Both the position numbers and the translations under genes were made by a program. A model generated the notes under the pieces. That model ran no database searches, had not been told where the DNA came from, and saw only the letters and a program-made list of their open reading frames with translations. A stretch of 5,959 bases of DNA from NCBI GenBank assembly GCA_937907595.1, contig CALCXL010000415.1:1-5959 (forward strand). Reading direction: 5' to 3'. This document shows, piece by piece, positions 1 to 5,959 of the stretch. How positions within the stretch are numbered: position 1 is the first letter of the stretch; every line of letters begins with the position of its first letter. The stretch is from an uncultured Pseudomonadota bacterium. GTDB lineage: Bacteria; Myxococcota_A; UBA796; UBA9615.

Positions 1-1326
1 GGATCGCGCAAGCGGCGCCGCAAGAAGTCCACGGCCGACGGCCCCCCCACCACCAGCGAGCCCGGGCAGGCGGCCCCCGGCGCTGCGCAGGCCATCGGTC
101 CCTCCGTGGAGGAGCCGGGGCCCACCGCGGCGCCCCCCCCTCCGCCGGCGGAGCCACCCCCACCGCCACCGCCACCGCCGGTGGCCCCGCCTCCCACGCC
201 GGAGCCGGCTCCCACGCCCGCGCCCACGCCCGCGCCGACGCCGGCTCCTGCGCCTCCACCCGACGAGGAGGCCCACAAGGCGGTGGTGGCGACCCAGGCC
301 CTGGCCGCCCGCACCCCGGTGCCCGGCGACACGGCGATCACCGCCCCCGCCCTCGCGGAGGAGCCCTCTCCCCCGCCGGCCGCGCAGCCTCCTGTCCCTC
401 CGCCCACTCCGCGAGGGGCTCGGTCCACGGGCATCCCCAAGAAAGCGCGGTCCACGGGCATCCCCAAGAAGGCGCGGTCCACGGGCATCCCCAAGAAGGC
501 GCGGTCCACGGGCATCCCCAAGAAGTCCCGCAGCACGGGCATCCCCAAGAAGTCCCGCAGCACCGGGATCCCCACCGGGGCGGGCGGATCGCGCGTCGGT
601 GGGAGCACCATCGGCGGATCGGGTCGAACCGGGGGCAAGGGCAAGGGCAAGGCGAAGAGCGGCGGGATGGTCGGCCTGCTCCTGGCCCTGGTGGTCCTGG
701 CCGGGGTGACCGTGGCCTTCGTGATGGTCTTCCTGGGCAAGGAGGAGGACCCCGTGCCGCAGGAGACGGCCCCCGCCACGGCGGCGCCCAGCGCCCCGAG
801 CCTCGCCGACCAGATCCGCATCGATCCCTACCCCACCACCGAGGCGACGGGGGAAGACGACCCGGTGCGGCTGGCGCTGCGGGACTTCAACGCGATCGGC
901 GCTCGCAGCGCCCAGGACCTGGCGGATCCGAAGCGGCTGGAGGCTGCGCGCGCCAGCGCTGACGCGCTCCAGGCGATCTGCGCAGACACCGCGCGCTTCG
1001 ACGGTTGCGACGCCGCCAGCCGCGCCGCCTTCGCCGCCTACCTGGGCTGCGTGGCCACCCAGTGCCCGACCTCGGACGCCGGGGGCTGGTTCGTGCGCGC
1101 CGCGGCCATGGAAGAGAAGGCGCTGGAGGCGCTCAAGGGCCTGGATGAGCGGGAGGAGCGGACGGAGGCCCTCAAGCTCATCGCCCTGCAGTCGGTGCGC
1201 ATGGGCGGGCAGAGCATGCGGGTCCTGTCCGCAAAGGCCCCGCGGCTGGCGGAGCTGGCCACCCAGTCCTGCGGAGCCGGCGCCATGGCGGCGCGTCCCG
1301 ACTGCCGGGGCGTGCTGGCGGACTGA
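1..1326 (+). CDS. Single-pass membrane protein with Pro-rich tail and RSTGIPKK repeats (5' end outside window)
   Basis: I do not recognise this protein. The frame is open from the first base (GSRKRRRKKST...) to TGA at 1324-1326, giving 441 visible residues. A GTG at 106 could start translation, but it has no Shine-Dalgarno sequence and the frame continues upstream in similar style, so the gene probably begins left of the window. In order, numbering from the first visible codon: a basic patch (3-9), a Pro-rich low-complexity stretch (about 41-87), an Ala/Pro linker, six nine-residue repeats (140-191), a Gly/Ser then Gly/Lys stretch (to 222), one hydrophobic helix (223-246), an acidic start (KEED), and a mostly helical C-terminal domain with six Cys (327, 336, 350, 355, 424, 435). 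Basic residues before the helix and acidic ones after it predict the N-terminal part in the cytoplasm and the last 195 residues outside, where the cysteines could form disulfides. The missing N-terminus could hold the domain that defines its role. Confidence 0.8.
   Translation, partial: GSRKRRRKKSTADGPPTTSEPGQAAPGAAQAIGPSVEEPGPTAAPPPPPAEPPPPPPPPPVAPPPTPEPAPTPAPTPAPTPAPAPPPDEEAHKAVVATQALAARTPVPGDTAITAPALAEEPSPPPAAQPPVPPPTPRGARSTGIPKKARSTGIPKKARSTGIPKKARSTGIPKKSRSTGIPKKSRSTGIPTGAGGSRVGGSTIGGSGRTGGKGKGKAKSGGMVGLLLALVVLAGVTVAFVMVFLGKEEDPVPQETAPATAAPSAPSLADQIRIDPYPTTEATGEDDPVRLALRDFNAIGARSAQDLADPKRLEAARASADALQAICADTARFDGCDAASRAAFAAYLGCVATQCPTSDAGGWFVRAAAMEEKALEALKGLDEREERTEALKLIALQSVRMGGQSMRVLSAKAPRLAELATQSCGAGAMAARPDCRGVLAD
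121..261 (+). repeat. Pro-rich low-complexity coding segment
   Basis: This segment encodes 47 residues, of which 30 are proline. It begins with poly-Pro runs (five, then nine in a row) and moves into alternating TPAP units. At DNA level it is C-rich and nearly repetitive (cccacgcccgcgcccacgcc). It most likely forms an extended, disordered linker on the cytoplasmic side of the membrane protein. Such stretches are prone to length variation and to sequencing or assembly error. Confidence 0.85.
418..576 (+). repeat. Six tandem 27-bp coding repeats, (A/S)RSTGIPKK
   Basis: Six in-frame 27-bp units start at 418, 445, 472, 499, 526 and 553; the last keeps eight codons and ends in IPT. Units 2-4 (445-525) are identical in DNA. 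Unit 1 differs from them only at silent third positions of its first and last codons. Units 5-6 begin SRS (TCC CGC AGC) instead of ARS (GCG CGG TCC). The pattern suggests recent duplication of the central units on an older array. Each unit has one Ser and one Thr after an Arg and ends in a Lys-Lys pair, so the array is strongly basic and probably disordered. It lies on the predicted cytoplasmic side, 31 residues before the transmembrane helix. Confidence 0.95.
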
Positions 1327-1335
1327 CCGGCCGCT

Positions 1336-1357
1336 GCCCGATCTCCCCAGATCAGGT
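1336..1357. terminator. Possible bidirectional hairpin between convergent genes
   Basis: The 42-bp gap between the stop codons of the two convergent genes holds a perfect 5-bp inverted repeat, GATCT-CCCC-AGATC (1340-1353). It extends past one C/A mismatch by two G-C pairs and a G-T wobble. Its position suits a shared terminator, but the stem is modest and there is no T-run on either strand, so a classical intrinsic terminator is not demonstrated. Confidence 0.25.
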
Positions 1358-1368
1358 CCCGCAGCTCC

Positions 1369-3543
1369 CTACGGCGCCTTCGCCGGGGCGGGCACCACCT
1401 GCAGGTCGGCAGACCAGGCCGACCTCCCCCAGACACCGATCAGCAGCCCCTGGGCCGCTTCGACCGCCAAGGGCATGGGCACGTCGCTGGGCGTGCTGCC
1501 CTGATGGACCGTCAGCCCCTCGGCGAGGGCCGCCCGCGCGGCGGGGTCGTCGTCAGCGAGGGCCAGGAGCCGGTCCTCGGTCAAGGGCGCGACGACCCAG
1601 GCCACCGGAGCGTCCTCGCCCGCGGCGACCGTGAGGGCCTGCTCGACCCGGGGAAGATCGGCGGGCCAGGGAAGCCAGCGCCACTGGGCCTGGAGGTCCG
1701 CACCACCGCGCAGCGAGGCCCGGGGGGCCTTGCTCTGCGAGGGCGTGGCGGCCCGTGGAGGGGGCGGAGTCGCCTGCGGGGACGGGCTCGGCGCGGGCTC
1801 CCCGGCGGCGAGGGGCTCCGACCGCTCGCTCGCGGCGGGGTCGGCAACAGGCTCGCCCAATCGAGCCTCCTCCTCCGCGCGACGTTCCTCGGCCAGCTTG
1901 TTCCAGGGCGTGCCCTCCCCGTCGCGGCCCAGGACGAAGGCCCTGAGCACCAGCCGATCCCGCAGCTCCACTGCGAGGTCGGGTAGCTGGCCGGCGACGA
2001 AGGCCAGGAAGGCCTCGGGATCCGGGCGGCCCGCGCGGGCGGGATCTTGCAGCCACTCCTGCCAGACCCCCAGGACGTCGTCGCCCGCCGACGAGAAGCT
2101 GCGCGCGTACCAGGACCCGTCCTCCACGGCAGAGAGCAGCGCGCTGACGTGGGCGAGCCAGTCGGCCACCTCCGGGGTGCGCAGCGCGGCGTTGGGGCCC
2201 AGGCTGGCCCGCCCCCAGGCCCGCAGGACCGACGCCCACTCCGCCCAATCGTCGTCAACGGAGAAGGAGCGCGCCGCCCCCCCCGCGCCGCCGGGCAGCA
2301 GGGTGGTGGCCTCCTGGGTCACGTAGATCACATCGAAAACCTCGCTGGGCGGGAGCGGCACCGTCTTGGCCCACTCCTCGAGCTTCGCCTGGATCTGACG
2401 CGCGCGGCCCTGGATGTCCTGATCGGCGGCGAAGGCGATGCGGACGCGATCGTCCAGGGCGGGCAGGCTGGCCAGCACGTCCACGCCCAGGGGGAAGGGC
2501 GCCACCGACGCCGTCATGCCGCTGGGACGCCGGAGCGTGTACGTCACGAAGGTGGCCTCGCGCTGATCGGCCTGCGCGGTCGTCGGCCGCCAGAGCACCC
2601 GTCGGTCCGCGCGCTCGAAGACCAGCCCCGACGCCGCCGGGTCCGGCTTCACGGAGAAGCCGCCCTCGAACAGGGACGCATCGGGCCAGGGCCAGACCTC
2701 CGTCACCCCTTCCACCCCCCGGCGGCGCAGGGTGTGCGGGCGGGGCGGCAGATCGGGCAACACCCGGACTCGATCGGGCGGGCCGGAGGCCACGGCGCTC
2801 AGGGGCAGGCTCCGGGCCTCGACCGACCGCACCCACAGCCGGCGGCGTTGGGCCCAGACGGTGGTCTCCTGGCCCACGCCGTTCGCCTCCAGGAAGGGCA
2901 CCTCAACCGTCTCCTCGGCCTCGACCGCAGCATCCTCCGCCGTCCCGTCCGCTGCGGGCCACAGCAGGGTCTCGCCGTGCACGACGCGGAGCCCGTCGCC
3001 GTCCAGGCTCAACACCGGCCCCACCGCGCCCGGGCGGCCCGCGAAGAGCACCCGGGGGTTGTCGACCGGATCGGCCGGGTGGTGCGCGCGGGCCGCGACG
3101 AAGGCGTCCTCCACCGCGCAGGGCAAGGTGCAGACCCCCCAGAACCGGCCGAGGCCGGACGCCCCGTCCTCCCCCCAGGTCATGTTCCATTGGATGAGGG
3201 CCACCGTGGCTCCAGAGGTCCCCTCCCCCCGCTCCAGGGCTTCCAGGGCCTCCGCGCTGCGGGCCCCCTCGAACTCGTCGCGCAGGAAGGCTCCGGTGAC
3301 CGGGCCCCCGGGCAAGGGCCGGAGCTCGCGGTGCAGGGGGCTGGTCAGGGGCAGGGTGGGAGCCGCGACCTCCTCGTCGAAGACGACGTGGATGAGGCGC
3401 GCGGGCTCCAGCTTGGGGGGCGGAGTGGGCGTGGGCGCCGGAGTCGTCGCGGGCGTGGGCACCGGCGGGGGGGGCGCGGCCTCCCCGCAGCCGCCGAGAA
3501 GCAAGGCGGAGAGGAGGAGGATCGAAGGCTGTGTCTCACGCAT
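1369..3543 (-). CDS. Large predicted lipoprotein, function unknown (724 aa)
   Basis: I do not recognise a family. The ATG at 3543-3541 is chosen because it follows a GGGAG ribosome site by 7 nt and opens a lipoprotein signal peptide: hydrophobic residues 8-16, then the lipobox LGGC with the lipidated Cys at 19. The frame extends 62 codons further upstream, but that stretch is Arg/Ser-rich, would bury the signal peptide, and overlaps the nadA start. After Cys19 comes a Pro/Thr-rich tether (about 24-43), then a long soluble region (45-565) with mixed beta-like and Trp-rich helical segments. A CxxxC pair (138, 142) holds the only other cysteines. A charged helix (about 549-563) precedes a second Pro-rich linker (583-606) and a C-terminal domain of about 110 residues, ending VVPAPAKAP before TAG. 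Location is probably the outer membrane or periplasm; residue +2 after the lipid Cys is Gly, not Asp. No catalytic motif is visible. It is convergent with the membrane-protein gene and divergent from nadA. Confidence 0.85.
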   Translation of the reverse strand: MRETQPSILLLSALLLGGCGEAAPPPPVPTPATTPAPTPTPPPKLEPARLIHVVFDEEVAAPTLPLTSPLHRELRPLPGGPVTGAFLRDEFEGARSAEALEALERGEGTSGATVALIQWNMTWGEDGASGLGRFWGVCTLPCAVEDAFVAARAHHPADPVDNPRVLFAGRPGAVGPVLSLDGDGLRVVHGETLLWPAADGTAEDAAVEAEETVEVPFLEANGVGQETTVWAQRRRLWVRSVEARSLPLSAVASGPPDRVRVLPDLPPRPHTLRRRGVEGVTEVWPWPDASLFEGGFSVKPDPAASGLVFERADRRVLWRPTTAQADQREATFVTYTLRRPSGMTASVAPFPLGVDVLASLPALDDRVRIAFAADQDIQGRARQIQAKLEEWAKTVPLPPSEVFDVIYVTQEATTLLPGGAGGAARSFSVDDDWAEWASVLRAWGRASLGPNAALRTPEVADWLAHVSALLSAVEDGSWYARSFSSAGDDVLGVWQEWLQDPARAGRPDPEAFLAFVAGQLPDLAVELRDRLVLRAFVLGRDGEGTPWNKLAEERRAEEEARLGEPVADPAASERSEPLAAGEPAPSPSPQATPPPPRAATPSQSKAPRASLRGGADLQAQWRWLPWPADLPRVEQALTVAAGEDAPVAWVVAPLTEDRLLALADDDPAARAALAEGLTVHQGSTPSDVPMPLAVEAAQGLLIGVWGRSAWSADLQVVPAPAKAP

Positions 3544-3550
3544 GAAGGAG

Positions 3551-3555
3551 CTCCC
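3551..3555 (-). promoter_or_regulatory. Ribosome binding site that fixes the lipoprotein start
   Basis: On the minus strand GGGAG lies 7 nt before the ATG at 3543. It supports the start at the signal peptide over the longer upstream open frame. Confidence 0.65.
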
Positions 3556-3583
3556 AGGGGGCGGGATCCTACCCCGAGTGCCG

Positions 3584-3612
3584 TTGCTCCTCCCCGGGGG
3601 CGGGGCTATAGA
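3584..3612 (+). promoter_or_regulatory. Candidate sigma-70-type promoter for nadA
   Basis: TTGCTC (3584-3589) and TATAGA (3607-3612) are separated by exactly 17 bp. They match the consensus -35 at 3 of 6 positions and the consensus -10 at 4 of 6. Transcription would start near 3619, leaving a leader of about 22 nt that contains the nadA ribosome site. The AT-containing hexamer stands out in a very GC-rich gap. It contains the palindrome CTATAG with the preceding C, so it could also serve as a -10 on the opposite strand. A separate weak -10 candidate for the lipoprotein gene is TAGGAT (minus strand, 3571-3566), without a good -35. Confidence 0.4.
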
Positions 3613-3630
3613 AGCCCTCCGGTCCCTGAC

Positions 3631-3634
3631 GGAG
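3631..3634 (+). promoter_or_regulatory. nadA ribosome binding site
   Basis: GGAG lies 6 nt before the ATG at 3641. This is good spacing and sets the nadA start, although the frame is open far upstream, antisense to the lipoprotein gene. Confidence 0.7.
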
Positions 3635-3640
3635 CACGCC

Positions 3641-4603
3641 ATGGCAAGCCTTTCGGTCCTTGACGATCGCGCGATCGATCCCACGCTCGACCTGGAGGCG
3701 GAGATCGCCCGGCTGCGCAAGGAGCGCAACGCGGTGATCCTGGCCCACTACTACCAGGACGGCGAAATCCAGGACCTGGCCGACTTCCTGGGCGACTCCC
3801 TGCAGCTCTCCCGCGCCGCTGCGGAGACCGACGCCGACGTGATCGTCTTCTGCGGTGTCCACTTCATGGCGGAGACCGCGAAGATCCTCAACCCGGACAA
3901 GATCGTGGTGCTCCCCGATCTGGACGCCGGCTGCAGCCTGTCGGACTCCTGCCCCGCGCCGGCCCTCGCCCGCTTCAAGGAGCTGCACCCCGACCACAAG
4001 GTCGTCAGCTACATCAACTGCAGCGCCGGCGTGAAGGCCCTGTCGGACGTGATCTGCACCTCGAGCAACGCGAAGGCGATCGTGGAGTCCTTCCCCGAAG
4101 GCACGCCGATCCTCTTCGCGCCGGATCGCAACCTGGGCGCCTTCCTGCAGAAGACGACCGGCCGGGAGATGCTGCTCTGGCAAGGCACCTGCGTGGTGCA
4201 CGAGACCTTCAGCGAGCGGAAGCTGCTCCGGCTGAAGGAAGAGCACCCCGAGGCCCTGGTCATCGCCCACCCCGAGTGCGAGGAGGCCATCCTGCGCCAC
4301 GCCGATCGCGTGGGATCGACCTCGTACCTCCTGAAGTGCGCGCAGGAGCCGGAGCACAGCGCCTTCATCGTGGCGACGGAGGCCGGCATCCTCCACCAGA
4401 TGCAGAAGGCTCGGCCCAACGCCACCTTCCTTCCCCTGCCCCCCGAGGCCGGCTGCGCCTGCAACAACTGCCCGTACATGAAGCTCAACACGATGGAGAA
4501 GCTGTACCTCTGCCTGCGCGATCTGGAGCCCCGGATCGAGCTGGACGAGGGCCTTCGACTGGCGGCCCTGGCCCCCATCGAGCGGATGCTCGAGCTGTCA
4601 TGA
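3641..4603 (+). CDS. nadA: Quinolinate synthase NadA
   Basis: This cytoplasmic [4Fe-4S] enzyme condenses iminoaspartate with dihydroxyacetone phosphate to form quinolinate, in de novo NAD synthesis. The protein has 320 residues, normal for the shorter NadA type. The early motif AHYYQ (35-39) carries the conserved active-site His36 and Tyr38. The three expected cluster ligands are present: Cys71 in VFCGVHFMAETAKIL, Cys184 in WQGTCVVHE, and Cys277 in the CACNNCPYMKLNT segment (272-284). By family comparison these correspond to E. coli Cys113, Cys200 and Cys297. The segment SYINCSAGVKALSD (123-136) and AHPEC (209-213) also match the family. Cys272, Cys274 and Cys277 form a CxCxxC arrangement. 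The start is set by GGAG at 3631-3634. No nadB or nadC is adjacent, so it seems to be a stand-alone gene. It is intact, with no missing key residue seen. Confidence 0.97.
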   Translation: MASLSVLDDRAIDPTLDLEAEIARLRKERNAVILAHYYQDGEIQDLADFLGDSLQLSRAAAETDADVIVFCGVHFMAETAKILNPDKIVVLPDLDAGCSLSDSCPAPALARFKELHPDHKVVSYINCSAGVKALSDVICTSSNAKAIVESFPEGTPILFAPDRNLGAFLQKTTGREMLLWQGTCVVHETFSERKLLRLKEEHPEALVIAHPECEEAILRHADRVGSTSYLLKCAQEPEHSAFIVATEAGILHQMQKARPNATFLPLPPEAGCACNNCPYMKLNTMEKLYLCLRDLEPRIELDEGLRLAALAPIERMLELS

Positions 4604-4684
4604 ACCCCGCCGGGATCCCCCCCGGAGGGCTCCACAGGGCGGGCCCGCGCGGGGCGATCTAGACTCCAGGCCGACGGGGGCGCG

Positions 4685-5959
4685 ATGGCCGAGGACCGGG
4701 ACAAGATGATCCGCTACGCCGTGGGCGACGAGTTCGCGCACGGGGGGGTGGGCGCGATCCTGGGAGCCCGAGACACGGCCCTGAACCGCGAGGTGGCCTA
4801 CAAGGTCCTGCTCGAGCACCGCGACGGCGTGCGCAGCTACCGGCTGCGTTTCGTACGCGAGGCCCGCCTCACCGCGCAGCTGGAGCACCCGAACATCGTG
4901 CCGGTGCACGACCTGGGCGTGGACGCGGGCGGGCGCCTGTACTTCACCATGAAGCGCATCCGGGGCCGCACCCTGGATCAGATCCTGCGGCAGCTTCGCC
5001 ACGGGGACCCCCAGACGACCGCCGACTACCCCCTGGGCCGGCGCCTGTCGGTGCTCCTGCAGATCTGCCAGGCCGTGCACTACGCCCACACCCGGGGCGT
5101 GCTCCACCGGGACCTGAAGCCGGCGAACGTGATGGTCGGTGGCTTCGGCGAGACGCTGGTGATGGACTGGGGCCTGGCGAAGCGCATCCCCGCCCTCGGT
5201 GGGGCCGAGCGCCTGGAGAACGACGACGAGGCGGAGGCTGCGATCACGCTGGCCGCGCTGGCCGCCGACGACACCGGGCGCCTGCGGGGCCTGCTCGATG
5301 AGGACCTCCCGGCCGACGAGGACCTGCCCCCCAGCAGCGAATACTCCGACCCACCCCGCCCTGTCGCGGGACGCCTGGACGCGCTGGACGCGTCGTCGGG
5401 CTTCGAGACCGGCGAGGGCAGCTGGGACCCCCTGGGGGAGGACGGGCGATCGGCCGGCAGCTTCCAGACCATCGACGGCCGGGTCATGGGCACGCCGACG
5501 CACATGTCCCCCGAGCAGGCCGGCGGGCGGGAGCTCGACCACCGCTCGGACGTCTACACCCTCGGCGTGATCCTCTACGAGCTCCTCACGCTCAAGACGC
5601 CGTTCCGGGGGCAGGACACGCGCGGCATCATGATGGCCGTCGTGCGGGGACGCTTCCGGCGGCCCAGCGATCGCGCGCCCGACCGGGGCATCGATCCGGT
5701 GATCGAGGACATCTGCCTGCGCGCCATGTCCCGCTCCCCCGACGATCGACCCGCGACCGCCTGGGCGCTCTTCGAGGAGGTGGAGGCCTTCCTGCAAGGC
5801 CGCACCGAGCGCGAGCGACGAGCCCGCGCCTCCCGCGAGCGCCTGGACGAAGGGCTGGAGCTCCTGCGCCGTTGGGACGATCTGGGGGCCAGCATGGACC
5901 GCGCGCGGCGACGGGCGAGCCGGCTGGCCCAGGAGGTCGACCCCTGGATGCCGCTGGAG
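4685..5959 (+). CDS. Eukaryotic-like Ser/Thr protein kinase, DWGLAK type (3' end outside window)
   Basis: The frame opens at ATG 4685 and stays open for 425 codons to the right edge. All main kinase elements are present: nucleotide loop AHGGVGAI (18-25; first Gly replaced by Ala), Lys40 in VAYKVL, helix-C Glu59 in FVREA, catalytic loop HRDLKPAN (141-148; Asp143, Lys145, Asn148), metal-binding Asp161 in MDWGLAK (Trp replaces the usual Phe of DFG), GTPTHMSPEQ (269-278), Asp289 and Gly294 in SDVYTLG, and Arg355 in DDRP. It should therefore be catalytically active. About 105 residues separate DWG from GTP, far more than usual; the extra part (about 172-258) is acidic. The domain ends near FLQGRTERERR (369-379), followed by an Arg-rich helical segment to DPWMPLE. 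From memory of related kinases, that segment often leads to TPR or formylglycine-enzyme-like domains, but here this is off-window. The upstream GGGGG (4676-4680) is only a weak ribosome site; ATG 4706 is an alternative start. It lies 81 bp after nadA on the same strand. Confidence 0.94.
   Translation, partial: MAEDRDKMIRYAVGDEFAHGGVGAILGARDTALNREVAYKVLLEHRDGVRSYRLRFVREARLTAQLEHPNIVPVHDLGVDAGGRLYFTMKRIRGRTLDQILRQLRHGDPQTTADYPLGRRLSVLLQICQAVHYAHTRGVLHRDLKPANVMVGGFGETLVMDWGLAKRIPALGGAERLENDDEAEAAITLAALAADDTGRLRGLLDEDLPADEDLPPSSEYSDPPRPVAGRLDALDASSGFETGEGSWDPLGEDGRSAGSFQTIDGRVMGTPTHMSPEQAGGRELDHRSDVYTLGVILYELLTLKTPFRGQDTRGIMMAVVRGRFRRPSDRAPDRGIDPVIEDICLRAMSRSPDDRPATAWALFEEVEAFLQGRTERERRARASRERLDEGLELLRRWDDLGASMDRARRRASRLAQEVDPWMPLE

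Noticed and set aside
418..576. TGIP flanked by basic residues resembles the eukaryotic S/T-x-I-P microtubule plus-end (EB1-binding) motif
   Set aside because: The match is short, and the rest of the window is plainly bacterial, where no EB1 partner is expected. I treat it as coincidence.
418..576. The 27-bp repeats as a possible CRISPR array
   Set aside because: The units are directly adjacent with no spacers, in frame, and encode a clean peptide repeat inside a gene.
2732..3640. An N-terminal extension of nadA of about 300 codons
   Set aside because: It is the same frame left open by high GC, lies antisense to the lipoprotein gene, and does not resemble NadA. The NadA family match begins just after ATG 3641, which has a ribosome site.
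2047..3663. A 538-codon plus-strand open frame opposite the lipoprotein gene
   Set aside because: It is antisense to a frame with a lipobox, ribosome site and coherent domain layout. Its own product is Gly/Arg/Pro-rich low complexity with no motif, typical of a shadow frame in GC-rich DNA.
3569..4396. A 275-codon minus-strand open frame opposite nadA
   Set aside because: The plus strand clearly encodes NadA. The minus product mirrors its codons and has no motif.
4604..4684. Hairpins after nadA (CCGGG/CCCGG at 4610-4625 and the palindrome CCCGCGCGGG at 4644-4653) as a terminator
   Set aside because: The stems are short, no T-run follows, and such inverted repeats are expected by chance in DNA this GC-rich. 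Whether nadA and the kinase share a transcript stays open.
4598..5797. A 399-codon minus-strand open frame opposite the kinase
   Set aside because: The plus strand encodes a complete set of kinase motifs here; the minus product has no recognisable features and is a mirror of the kinase codons.

Overview
The window is very GC-rich and strongly biased to G or C at third codon positions. It carries four protein genes and little intergenic DNA. The mix is a eukaryotic-like Ser/Thr kinase of the 'DWGLAK' type, a large lipoprotein with Pro-rich linkers, and a membrane protein with a long Pro-rich, repeat-bearing tail. This suggests a Myxococcota-like or related high-GC Gram-negative bacterium. That placement is inferred from general gene style only; no rRNA or other lineage marker is present.

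Layout. (1) Positions 1-1326, plus strand: the 3' part of a gene for an unrecognised single-pass membrane protein. It has a Pro-rich stretch, six copies of a nine-residue repeat (RSTGIPKK core), a Gly/Lys-rich stretch, one transmembrane helix and a C-terminal domain with six cysteines. (2) Positions 1369-3543, minus strand, convergent with gene 1: a 724-residue predicted lipoprotein of unknown function. (3) Positions 3641-4603, plus strand, divergent from the lipoprotein gene across 97 bp: nadA, quinolinate synthase, with all three expected iron-sulfur cysteines. (4) Positions 4685-5959, plus strand: a Ser/Thr protein kinase that is open to the right edge, with a complete catalytic domain and an unusually long acidic insert in its activation segment.

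How the genes relate. nadA is a housekeeping NAD biosynthesis gene and appears to stand alone, with no nadB or nadC beside it. The kinase may be co-transcribed with nadA or have its own promoter in the 81-bp gap. The two envelope proteins (genes 1 and 2) converge, so they are not an operon. A functional link between the kinase and the basic, Ser/Thr-containing repeats of gene 1 is possible but speculative. I see no CRISPR array, mobile element, tRNA, rRNA, phage gene or recognisable defence system, and no strong evidence for a new multi-gene system. The least explained items are the repeat-bearing membrane protein, the orphan lipoprotein and the kinase insert.
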